Part shown: positions 1 through 6,192 of the stretch, piece after piece | Layout: each line of letters opens with the position of its first letter | How positions within the stretch are numbered: position 1 is the first letter of the stretch | Assembly (NCBI GenBank): GCA_002431975.1 | Contig: DJFA01000066.1 | Coordinates: 26,735-35,952, forward strand | Origin: Ruminococcus sp. UBA5884 | GTDB lineage: Bacteria > Bacillota > Clostridia > Oscillospirales > Ruminococcaceae | Reading direction: 5' to 3' | Length of the DNA stretch: 9,218 nt | The notes under the pieces: model-generated | The model's input: the letters and a program-made list of their open reading frames with translations, nothing else | Database searches by the model: none | Told to the model about the DNA's origin: nothing | Program-made: the position numbers and the translations under genes

Positions 1-106
1 CAATGGTCGCCCCTACAAATGTAAGGGAAATTCCTTGTTTTTAATCATAAAATTTTGTAATTAAAGCGGGCGAACACAGTTCGCCCCTACAAAAAAATTT
101 GCATTA
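1..106. repeat. Composite palindromic repeat, truncated by window edge
   Basis: Two arms of the dispersed GTAGGGGCGA family lie in the same orientation. The first (1-16, cut off by the window edge) is of the GACC/GGTC type and ends in CCCCTAC. The second (67-90) is of the GAAC/GTTC type, with stem GGGCGAAC/GTTCGCCC. The spacer contains AATCATAAAATTTTG, a segment also found next to arms near 1890, 5010 and 8085. At 96-106 AAATTTGCATTA resembles the terminal inverted repeat of the complete copies (AATTTGCGTTA). The whole stretch reappears inverted at about 1851-1937, on the other side of the thi operon. It lies just 3' of tenI, and its hairpin might limit read-through, but no U-tract follows it in that direction. 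Confidence 0.85.
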
Positions 107-146
107 TTTTTTAACATAAATTCAACAATAAAATTTTCGCCCTGTA

Positions 147-728
147 TTATTTTTTAAACAGCTGATAAGGAAAATTATCCTCAGAACATGACATAAGTTC
201 TGACATAACACAGAAACCTTTTGCCCCTGTATCAGGAATCATCTGCATATTATCCTTGTTTATTCCGCCTATCCCGAACACCGGCACATCTGAAACGTCT
301 GCAACTTTTTTCAGATAGTCAGTACCTCTTGGCGGAAGATTTTTTTTGCAGTCGGTAGCAAAGATATGCCCTGCAATTATATATTCAGCACCGAGTTTAC
401 AGGCTTCTGCGGCTTCCTGCGGACTATGCACTGAAACTCCTGTATGAAATTCATTGGCAAGCTCCGGATTTTCAGCAAGCATTTTCAGCGGAACATGGAT
501 ATTTTCAGCATTGATTTTTCTTGCCGCACCGGTAAATGAATTGACTGAAAATTTTACATCATATTCAGAACATATTTTCATTACCTTTTTTGCAAGTATG
601 ATATAGTCGTCCTCAGTCATATCCTTTTCACGCAGAATTATCATATACGGCTTGTTTGAAGCGATAAGTGAAATCCTTTGAAGAAAATCACCATGACAAA
701 GGAGTCTGTTTGTAACTGATATAAGCAA
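147..728 (-). CDS. tenI: Thiazole tautomerase TenI (ThiE/TenI family)
   Basis: This 193-residue protein is a TIM-barrel member of the ThiE/TenI family. TenI aromatises the thiazole phosphate carboxylate made by ThiG before ThiE couples it to the pyrimidine; it acts in the cytoplasm. The diagnostic block is SVHSPQEA (residues 99-106) followed by GHIFATDCKK (120-129) and PPRG. As I recall it, the Bacillus subtilis TenI counterpart reads GHVFETDCKK, with its catalytic His at the position of H121 here. An LREKD motif lies near residue 32 and a GIGG phosphate-binding loop at 152-155. ThiE-type synthases usually carry a different loop, so tautomerase is preferred over thiamine-phosphate synthase, though automated annotation may say ThiE. 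The start is TTG at 728, with GGAGG 8 nt upstream; no better ATG was seen. It is the last gene of the operon, 3 nt after thiF. Confidence 0.85.
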   Translation of the reverse strand: MLISVTNRLLCHGDFLQRISLIASNKPYMIILREKDMTEDDYIILAKKVMKICSEYDVKFSVNSFTGAARKINAENIHVPLKMLAENPELANEFHTGVSVHSPQEAAEACKLGAEYIIAGHIFATDCKKNLPPRGTDYLKKVADVSDVPVFGIGGINKDNMQMIPDTGAKGFCVMSELMSCSEDNFPYQLFKK

Positions 729-731
729 TAG

Positions 732-1535
732 TCAGACCTCCTCAATTCCGAGAATAAGTCTTAAAATCATATTTGCCTGATGACCTGCACATACAGAAAC
801 ACGGGGCGACATAAGACCATTACCGATTTTTGCTTCACTTATTCCGTCACCGCATACATAGAAATTTTTAAAAGGATTTTTTGTTTTTATAAGATTGGAG
901 CTTTCAAAGCCTGCCATTCCTGAACCGGATACTATTTTTTTATCAGGGAAATTTTCCATTATTCCGTTTACAATGACAGCCTTGCTTACCGGATTGTCAA
1001 AAGCTTCACATATTATATCGTAATCAGAAAAAAGTTCTTTTACATTATCCTCTGTTACCTTTACGCATATGGTTTCAACGTGTATAAAAGGATTTATCTG
1101 TTCAATCTGGGATTTTACCGCATCAGTTTTAAGCATTCCGAGATGTGAGATATAATATGACTGGCGGTTTAAATTGCTTGGTTCAACTATATCAAAATCG
1201 ACAAGCAAAAGCCTGCCGACACCTGTTCTTGCAAGCATTACAGCAATATTTGAGCCGAGTCCTCCCAGACCTGCAACTGCAACCGAGGCATTTTTTACTT
1301 TTTTATGAACATCAGGGGTATGCCTTGCAGCCATCATTGCTTCAAGTTCATTTTCCGAAGGCATAACGCCTTTTTTTATAAAAAAGACTGAATCCCCTTC
1401 ATTCAGGGAATGATTTTCAGGAGTCTGAAAGCCGTTGAATATTGTGACATCACAGTCTTTTCCGTAAATTTCTTTAAGTTCATAAAGAGAGCGGATATCA
1501 GTATTTATCTGATTTCCGTTGATAAGAATATTCAT
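732..1535 (-). CDS. thiF: Sulfur carrier protein ThiS adenylyltransferase ThiF
   Basis: This E1-like enzyme of the ThiF/MoeB/HesA superfamily adenylates the C-terminal glycine of ThiS so that sulfur can be loaded for thiazole synthesis. In the 267-residue form, residues 1-56 look like a ThiS-like beta-grasp domain, as in clostridial ThiF proteins (Pfam ThiS_like_N type). The Rossmann ATP-binding motif GLGGLGS is at 89-95, followed by VDFD (112-115), NLNRQ (121-125), and the family C-terminal block from YVCGDG to HQANMILRLILG. The CxxC zinc pairs of E. coli ThiF are absent; only isolated cysteines are seen. An in-frame TTG at 1559 would add 8 residues, but it lies inside thiS. ATG at 1535 is preferred, with GGAGG 11 nt upstream, formed by the Gly codons at the end of thiS. 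It lies 7 nt after thiS and 3 nt before tenI. Confidence 0.88.
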   Translation of the reverse strand: MNILINGNQINTDIRSLYELKEIYGKDCDVTIFNGFQTPENHSLNEGDSVFFIKKGVMPSENELEAMMAARHTPDVHKKVKNASVAVAGLGGLGSNIAVMLARTGVGRLLLVDFDIVEPSNLNRQSYYISHLGMLKTDAVKSQIEQINPFIHVETICVKVTEDNVKELFSDYDIICEAFDNPVSKAVIVNGIMENFPDKKIVSGSGMAGFESSNLIKTKNPFKNFYVCGDGISEAKIGNGLMSPRVSVCAGHQANMILRLILGIEEV

Positions 1536-1542
1536 TTTTATA

Positions 1543-1737
1543 TCAGCCTCCGCCAACAAAACTTACAACTTCAACAGAATCCTCATTTTTGAGGAATACG
1601 CTTTCAAACTGATTTTTCGGGCATATTGAGCCGTTAAGTTCAACAGCTACCCTGTCAGTTCTGAATCCGTTGTTTTCGAGGAATGATTTTATTGTAACAT
1701 CATTTTCGAGATTGATTTCCTGACCATTGAATTTCAA
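1543..1737 (-). CDS. thiS: Thiamine biosynthesis sulfur carrier protein ThiS
   Basis: This ubiquitin-like beta-grasp protein of 64 residues (usual length about 65) carries thiocarboxylate sulfur to the thiazole synthase ThiG. It shows MKFNGQEINL at the N-terminus, the family block RVAVELNGSICPK (29-41), and a C-terminal FVGGG, whose terminal Gly-Gly is what ThiF adenylates. The start is taken as TTG at 1737, with AGAAGG 7 nt upstream. The longer frame, opening with ATG at 1782, would add 15 residues, but that codon lies upstream of the -10 box at 1771-1776, so it could not be translated from this promoter. It is the first gene of thiS-thiF-tenI. No thiG or thiH is seen in the window, so the ThiG partner must be encoded elsewhere. 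Confidence 0.88.
   Translation of the reverse strand: MKFNGQEINLENDVTIKSFLENNGFRTDRVAVELNGSICPKNQFESVFLKNEDSVEVVSFVGGG
1547..1551 (-). promoter_or_regulatory. thiF ribosome binding site inside thiS
   Basis: GGAGG falls inside the codons GGC GGA GGC for the last three glycines of ThiS and stands 11 nt before the preferred thiF ATG at 1535. It supports that start over the upstream TTG and suggests translational coupling of the two genes. Confidence 0.65.
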
Positions 1738-1770
1738 AAAGAACCCTTCTTTCTTTATTTTGATAATAAT

Positions 1771-1799
1771 ATTATAAATCATATAGCCTACAATGTCAA
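1771..1799 (-). promoter_or_regulatory. Consensus sigma-A promoter of thiS-thiF-tenI
   Basis: On the minus strand TTGACA (1799-1794), a 17-nt spacer and TATAAT (1776-1771) match the housekeeping consensus at all twelve positions. The expected transcript start is near 1764, leaving a leader of about 27 nt before the TTG of thiS. That leader is too short for a TPP riboswitch, and no THI-box-like sequence is seen. Confidence 0.85.
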
Positions 1800-1812
1800 T
1801 AGGCGTTATATA

Positions 1813-2165
1813 TTAACACAGATTTGATGATTATTTTCTGTAATTGTTTTGTAGGGGCGAACTGTGTTCGCCCGTTTGGGGTTGCCAAAATTTTATGATT
1901 TAAAACAAGAAATTTCCCATTGTAGGGGCGACCATTGGTCGCCCGCCGGAATTATGGTTAAACCATAAATCTGATATTTGTTTTCTGTATGGGAAAAATG
2001 TTGGTTGTCTGCATAAAATTCTGGTAAAACAAACGGGCGACCAATGGTCGCCCCTACAAAACGAATCTGAATTTCAGATGGACGAATCACGGAAAATAAT
2101 CATCGGATTGGCGTTAAAATTATGGTTTAACCATAATTCGACGGGCGAACACAGTTCGCCCCTAC
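1813..2165. repeat. Nested MITE-like repeat array, four arms
   Basis: Four arms lie in a symmetric order: 1851-1874 and 1922-1945 with GTAGGGG first, then 2034-2057 and 2142-2165 with CCCCTAC last. The outer pair carries the GGGCGAAC/GTTCGCCC stem and the inner pair GGGCGACC/GGTCGCCC. Imperfect terminal inverted repeats of 25 bp (20 matching) are at 1813-1837 and 2093-2117; both contain GATGATTATTTT. Two 17-bp palindromes of the form TTATGGTT-N-AACCATAA lie at 1952-1968 and 2120-2136. The arrangement suggests one element inserted into another. It fills the gap between the thi promoter and the 3' end of the cellulase gene. Short open frames across it are translations of the repeat and are not annotated. 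Confidence 0.85.
2116..2136 (-). terminator. Possible terminator downstream of the GH9 gene
   Basis: Read on the minus strand, the palindrome TTATGGTT-A-AACCATAA is followed at once by TTTT. It comes after the arm hairpin at 2142-2165, which starts about 10 nt past the GH9 stop. The stem is AT-rich and the U-tract short, so termination here would be modest. Confidence 0.35.
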
Positions 2166-2174
2166 AGAATATTG

Positions 2175-4859
2175 TTACATTTTTTTATGATTTTTATAAT
2201 CTTCTTTAAGAGCCTTTTTATTTTCGTTGTATGATTTCTTTTTCTGTTTCATTGCAGATGAACTGTCCGAACGACCTTTTGCAAAGCCTTTTGCGAATGT
2301 CACAAAACCAAGTATGAGCATTACAAGAATTACAGCTGCACCGAGTCCGGCAAGGATTTTTATAAGTATATCCTTAATTGATGAAGATGAAGAAGGTGAT
2401 TTATGCTTTGATGAAACCTTGTCATCTGATGTACTGCCGGAAGCGGCAACGCCTGAATTGTCAGCATTGCTGTCAGGAGTGAAATATCCGGCAAGCCATG
2501 CAAGAGGAGCATTCCAGTTGATAGTACATTCGTTTGTTGACCATGCTTCAATATTGTCCATATAGCAGAGCTGAGGTGCTTTTTCGCCTCTGTTCCAGCC
2601 TGAGCCCTTTACCCAAGGGTCCTGAAGACCTGAATTAGGCCCTCCGACAAGAACGCCGTCAGGAGCAGACGGGAATGAATCATCAACAGGATTTGCCCAC
2701 CATCTGTGGTGAGGATATTTAGCAGCATGATATCCGTATCCGGTTACATATGAATAATCAAGAGGATTTCTGCCAAGGAGATAGTCCATAGCTGAAACAA
2801 CTCCGTTAAGATGTACTGAATCGCCTGTAAGGTCATAAGCATAAGCCATTATTATTGCATTGTTTGCGACAAATGAATTTGAACCCCATGGATATCCGGT
2901 AATTGCAGTGCTTTCATCACCGGCTTCAACGGCAACAGTTGACTGTGCAAGAGGTATTCCATAGCCCTGATTCTGTTCAAGGCTGATATAGTATTCAGAT
3001 GCAGAAACTACATTGTCAGTAAGTTCTTTGATTTCGCTGTCGTCAAGACCATCTTTTACGAGAACGAGTGAAAGAGAACCGAGTGCGGCAGTATTTCCCC
3101 AGTCCATACTTCCGACAGAATCAATATCTTCACCGCCTGAGAGTTCAACAGGCAGCTGGAGATAGTAGTCGGATTTCTTTATATCGTCATGATATGAGCT
3201 TTCGCCTGTAGCAAGATAGAGTTCGCAGGCAGCCCAGTAAAATTCATCTGTTACATTGTTGTCGCCATAAGCACCGCCGCCTATTGCCTCATCAAAAGGA
3301 GCATACATATCAGGGTGTTTTTTTGCAGCTTCATAGGCTTTTACAGAGGCATCAAGACATTTCTGAGCAAATTCGGAATCATAGTCCTTCCAGAGTCTGT
3401 AAGCCTGAGCCATTACAGCAGCAAGATTAAGAGTTGCCGCAGTAGTAGGCGGTTTTAAAATTCTCTCCTTTGTGTCGTCAGCCGGAGCGACTCCAAGCGC
3501 TGTCCATTTATCATCATGTATTTTATGATGAACCATTCCTGCATATTCATATCCGTCAGGAACAATCATTTTAAGCATAAATTCGAGTTCATAGCGAGTT
3601 TCATCGAGCAAATCAGGATAACTGTTTCCGCTTTCAGGGATATTCATTGAATTGTCAGCATAAAGGGCAGATGATGAATTTTCATTATAAAGAGTGCGTT
3701 CATACTGATTCTGGAGAGTCCATACGGAAATACCGCCGTTTACAACATATTTTCCATGGTCGCCTGCATCATACCAGCCGCCTGTTACATCAAGGGAATA
3801 TGAATCCTTATATCCCCATACAAGTTCAGTTGAAGCGATATCCGGATTATGACCGGCACTTCTTGCAAGAGCAGAGGCATTTCCTGATGAGATATACTGA
3901 CTTTCTATATCAATGCCGCTTCGGTTCTGATAGAAATAGTTGAGAGCATCTTTAAGCATACCGCTGTAAAGGTCGTCTGATATATCAAACTGCCATGAAG
4001 ATGAATCGCCTGAAACAAGGGTATATCCTGAACCTGAACCGTCATAATCTGAAAAATCAAGGATATGAACGCTGTCGCCTGAATCCTTGTCATCTCCCAT
4101 AGGGATACTTTTTCCTGAATAGACAGTTTTTCCGGAGGAATCTTTAAGTTCAAAATCAACAGCAGATGATGAATCGCTTACAAGAGTTGCTTTTTTATTG
4201 AGATTTGAGAAATAGCCGAGCTGATTTACAAGTATTCCGGCACGCTGCCATTCGCCCTCATCGGCAGGAGCAGTATACTGAGGGTCAAAGAGTGACATAT
4301 CATCAAATGTGAATACAGTGCCGTCAGGAACATTATGACCGCCGATATGGAAAGCCCATTCAACTTTAGCGGAACGGTTTGCAGTAAAGGTTGTATTGAG
4401 AGTAAACGGCTGACCGGCAGTAAGCTGAGTTTCAGCCCAGTCATTGTAAGCACCGTGCATATCCTCCTCATATGGTTCGTCCATATCGCCTATTTTGGTA
4501 TATATGGTACAGTTATTGCTTGCTGTGACGGTAGCCTTTACAGTATATGTATGACCGGATTCAATCTGTAAATCCCTGTGTCTGAACTGAACGTCCCAGC
4601 GGCAGTTCTGACCGGCTTCGGAGTCGCCGCCTGCCTTGTTTACGGTAATTTTATAAACGCCGTCAGCAATTTCAAAATCTGCATCGGCAGGAGCAGTTTC
4701 AACAACAGTCCACGGCAGACCTATGCCGTCATTGAAATCAGTAGCACCGAGCAGTTCATCGGCTGAAACATTGTTATTTACATATATTCCGGCAGGCAGA
4801 GAGCTGAATGCCATAACAAGAGCCGCAGCAAATGCTGATAATTTTTTTAATTTTGTCAT
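2175..4859 (-). CDS. Membrane-anchored GH9 cellulase with CBM4-like module
   Basis: This 894-residue secreted endoglucanase-type glycoside hydrolase of family 9 cleaves beta-1,4-glucan outside the cell. Order of parts: signal peptide 1-33 (VSA before D34); CBM4/9-like carbohydrate-binding domain about 36-195; CelD_N-type immunoglobulin-like domain about 206-295; GH9 (alpha/alpha)6 catalytic domain about 299-793; Asp/Ser-rich linker 794-828; one hydrophobic helix about 831-856; and a Lys-rich tail 857-894. Catalytic features are GGWYDAGDHGKY at 360-371 (base Asp in DAGD, 364-367), HHRW at 717-720 and NECTINWNAPL at 776-786, with E777 the expected acid. No dockerin or cohesin is seen; the C-terminal helix with its basic tail predicts membrane anchoring with a cytoplasmic tail. 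ATG at 4859 has AAGGAAG 6 nt upstream. Endoglucanase versus processive mode cannot be decided. Confidence 0.92.
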   Translation of the reverse strand: MTKLKKLSAFAAALVMAFSSLPAGIYVNNNVSADELLGATDFNDGIGLPWTVVETAPADADFEIADGVYKITVNKAGGDSEAGQNCRWDVQFRHRDLQIESGHTYTVKATVTASNNCTIYTKIGDMDEPYEEDMHGAYNDWAETQLTAGQPFTLNTTFTANRSAKVEWAFHIGGHNVPDGTVFTFDDMSLFDPQYTAPADEGEWQRAGILVNQLGYFSNLNKKATLVSDSSSAVDFELKDSSGKTVYSGKSIPMGDDKDSGDSVHILDFSDYDGSGSGYTLVSGDSSSWQFDISDDLYSGMLKDALNYFYQNRSGIDIESQYISSGNASALARSAGHNPDIASTELVWGYKDSYSLDVTGGWYDAGDHGKYVVNGGISVWTLQNQYERTLYNENSSSALYADNSMNIPESGNSYPDLLDETRYELEFMLKMIVPDGYEYAGMVHHKIHDDKWTALGVAPADDTKERILKPPTTAATLNLAAVMAQAYRLWKDYDSEFAQKCLDASVKAYEAAKKHPDMYAPFDEAIGGGAYGDNNVTDEFYWAACELYLATGESSYHDDIKKSDYYLQLPVELSGGEDIDSVGSMDWGNTAALGSLSLVLVKDGLDDSEIKELTDNVVSASEYYISLEQNQGYGIPLAQSTVAVEAGDESTAITGYPWGSNSFVANNAIIMAYAYDLTGDSVHLNGVVSAMDYLLGRNPLDYSYVTGYGYHAAKYPHHRWWANPVDDSFPSAPDGVLVGGPNSGLQDPWVKGSGWNRGEKAPQLCYMDNIEAWSTNECTINWNAPLAWLAGYFTPDSNADNSGVAASGSTSDDKVSSKHKSPSSSSSIKDILIKILAGLGAAVILVMLILGFVTFAKGFAKGRSDSSSAMKQKKKSYNENKKALKEDYKNHKKM

Positions 4860-4874
4860 ATATGACTTCCTTTC

Positions 4875-4887
4875 AGAAAACTTTTCT
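4875..4887. other. Short palindrome beside the GH9 ribosome binding site
   Basis: AGAAAACTTTTCT is a perfect 6+1+6 palindrome ending at the GH9 Shine-Dalgarno region (4866-4874). It could be an operator half or a small mRNA hairpin, or chance in AT-rich DNA. Confidence 0.2.
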
Positions 4888-4892
4888 CATTA

Positions 4893-5047
4893 TTAACGCC
4901 AATTCGATGAATTATTTATGTAGGGGCGACCATCGGTCGCCCGCCTGAAATTCTATTGAATTTAACGGGCGACCGATGGTCGCCCCTACAAAATATAAGG
5001 AAAACCCATTTTTTAATCATAAAATTTTGTTGTCGAATTAGCATTAA
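4893..5047. repeat. Complete MITE-like element with 70-bp perfect-arm palindrome
   Basis: Arms at 4920-4943 and 4966-4989 are exact reverse complements of 24 bp. The 22-bp centre also pairs (AAATTC with GAATTT), so nearly the whole 70 bp is palindromic. Each arm is itself a hairpin, GGGCGACC-ATC-GGTCGCCC. Terminal inverted repeats are at 4893-4907 (TTAACGCCAATTCGA) and 5033-5047, whose reverse complement is TTAATGCTAATTCGA (13 of 15 match). The right flank carries the shared AATCATAAAATTTTG segment. The element lies between the predicted GH9 promoter and its start codon, so it would be transcribed as leader RNA. Confidence 0.88.
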
Positions 5048-5051
5048 TTTA

Positions 5052-5080
5052 ATTATATCCTTTTGAAAAAAATAAGTAAA
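5052..5080 (-). promoter_or_regulatory. Predicted promoter of the GH9 gene
   Basis: On the minus strand TTTACT (5080-5075), a 17-nt spacer and TATAAT (5057-5052) resemble a sigma-A promoter, with a weak -35 box (4 of 6). Transcription would begin near 5045 and give a leader of about 185 nt that contains the whole palindromic element. No clear LacI or CRE-type operator overlaps it. Confidence 0.5.
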
Positions 5081-5211
5081 GATACACAATAAATTTCGGT
5101 AAAAACAACTAAATAAGCCACTGTGCATTGCATTGTGCCGTACATGATGACCATTATATACTGAAAAACATCTGGTTTATTCTGCATTTCCAACGTTTTT
5201 TTGAAAATTTA

Positions 5212-5240
5212 GTGACTTTTCAGGCGTAATATGCTATAAT
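5212..5240 (+). promoter_or_regulatory. Extended -10 promoter of the amidase gene
   Basis: TATAAT at 5235-5240 is preceded by TGC, giving an extended -10 element. GTGACT at 5212-5217 is a partial -35 box with a 17-nt spacer. The leader would be about 32 nt. It faces away from the predicted GH9 promoter about 130 bp to the left; the DNA between them shows nothing else recognisable. Confidence 0.65.
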
Positions 5241-5278
5241 AAAATCAGTAATATGAAGATACAGGAGAATTATTTCTT

Positions 5279-6151
5279 ATGGCACAGAAAAAAGTAAAAA
5301 GGCATCTGCATAAAGGACGTGTTGCCTGTGCTGTTCTTATATTGATAATTATATTTATATTTATCGGAAATATTGCAGGCTGTACAGGCAAAGAACAGAA
5401 AAATCCCACCTTGCCGGCAGACAACAGTGTGACTGATGAAACCGCTTCATCACAGCCGTCAGCAGAAGATTCACAGCTTATAATCTGCGTTGATGCAGGT
5501 CATGGCGGTTCTGATTCAGGAAGCCTTGCAAACTATACCACAAGATATGAAAAGGACGATAATCTCAGCATAGCTCTTGCAACTCAGAAATATCTTGAAA
5601 AAATCAAAGATAAAGATAATATCAATATGAAAATAATCATGACAAGAACAGATGACACATTTGTATCACTTGATGACAGATGCAGCATAGCCAATGATGC
5701 AAATGCTGATTTGTTTGTATCGCTCCACCGCAACAGTGCGGAAAATGCAAACGGTGTTGAAGTATGGGTTCACAGCAGCGAACCGGCTCCCGACTGCCGT
5801 CTTGCATATAATATACTCATGTCGCTTCAGGACGTGGGCATATCCAAAAACAAGGGTGTAAGATTCGGATATATCGAAGACCCGAGCCTTGACTATCAGG
5901 TAAACCGTGAAACCAATATGCCGAGCTGTCTTGTTGAATTAGGCTTTATGAGCAGCGTTGATGATAATGCTCTTTTTGACAAGAATGTTGACAAATACGG
6001 CGAGGCAATAGCACAGTCAATTGTAAAAACTGCAAAAGAACTTGGTCTTAAAGGTCTTAAAGCAGATAAGAAAGTTCAGCCTATTGAAACTGAATACTAT
6101 AATCATGAAGTCACAGACTATATACCTGACCCGTCAGTAGGAAACCACTGA
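5279..6151 (+). CDS. Lipoprotein N-acetylmuramoyl-L-alanine amidase (Amidase_3)
   Basis: This 290-residue zinc peptidoglycan amidase of the Amidase_3/CwlD-AmiC family cleaves the bond between MurNAc and L-Ala in cell-wall peptidoglycan. The N-terminus has a basic stretch (KKVKRHLHKGR), a hydrophobic core at about 15-33 and a lipobox-like IAGC ending at C35, so a lipid-anchored extracytoplasmic protein is predicted; a plain uncleaved membrane anchor is the alternative. A Ser/Thr/Pro-containing linker runs to about 65. Zinc ligands are H75 in DAGHGG, E91 in RYEKDDN and H150 in SLHRNS; the catalytic Glu is E220 in LVELGF. All expected residues are present, and no separate wall-binding repeats are seen. 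ATG at 5279 has AGGAGA 10 nt upstream. It is divergent from the cellulase gene and convergent with the proposed RNA downstream. Confidence 0.92.
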   Translation: MAQKKVKRHLHKGRVACAVLILIIIFIFIGNIAGCTGKEQKNPTLPADNSVTDETASSQPSAEDSQLIICVDAGHGGSDSGSLANYTTRYEKDDNLSIALATQKYLEKIKDKDNINMKIIMTRTDDTFVSLDDRCSIANDANADLFVSLHRNSAENANGVEVWVHSSEPAPDCRLAYNILMSLQDVGISKNKGVRFGYIEDPSLDYQVNRETNMPSCLVELGFMSSVDDNALFDKNVDKYGEAIAQSIVKTAKELGLKGLKADKKVQPIETEYYNHEVTDYIPDPSVGNH

Positions 6152-6192
6152 TAAAAAGAAATACGGCAATGACACGTTGAAAGTCATTGCCG
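6150..6192 (-). terminator. Terminator of the proposed small RNA, shared with amidase 3' end
   Basis: CGGCAATGAC (6164-6173) and GTCATTGCCG (6183-6192) form a perfect 10-bp stem with a 9-nt loop. On the minus strand it is followed by TATTTCTTTTTATC, a good U-rich tract. On the plus strand, after the amidase stop, it is followed by AAAATATATT, so it would terminate poorly in that direction. The strand bias argues that its main job is to end a minus-strand transcript. Confidence 0.7.

Noticed and set aside
1738..1782. N-terminal extension of ThiS from ATG at 1782
   Set aside because: That codon lies upstream of the -10 box, and the added residues are not part of the ThiS family; TTG at 1737 has a proper Shine-Dalgarno.
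1893..2090. Minus-strand 65-codon open frame
   Set aside because: It lies wholly in the repeat array and encodes repeat-arm translation; no ribosome binding site.
1..2165. CRISPR array from the spaced 24-bp repeats
   Set aside because: Spacing is irregular, orientation alternates, and spacers are similar between copies; these are dispersed palindromic elements.
4916..5128. Minus-strand 70-codon open frame upstream of the cellulase
   Set aside because: Its C-terminal part is the palindromic repeat translated, it crosses the predicted GH9 promoter, and it has no ribosome binding site.
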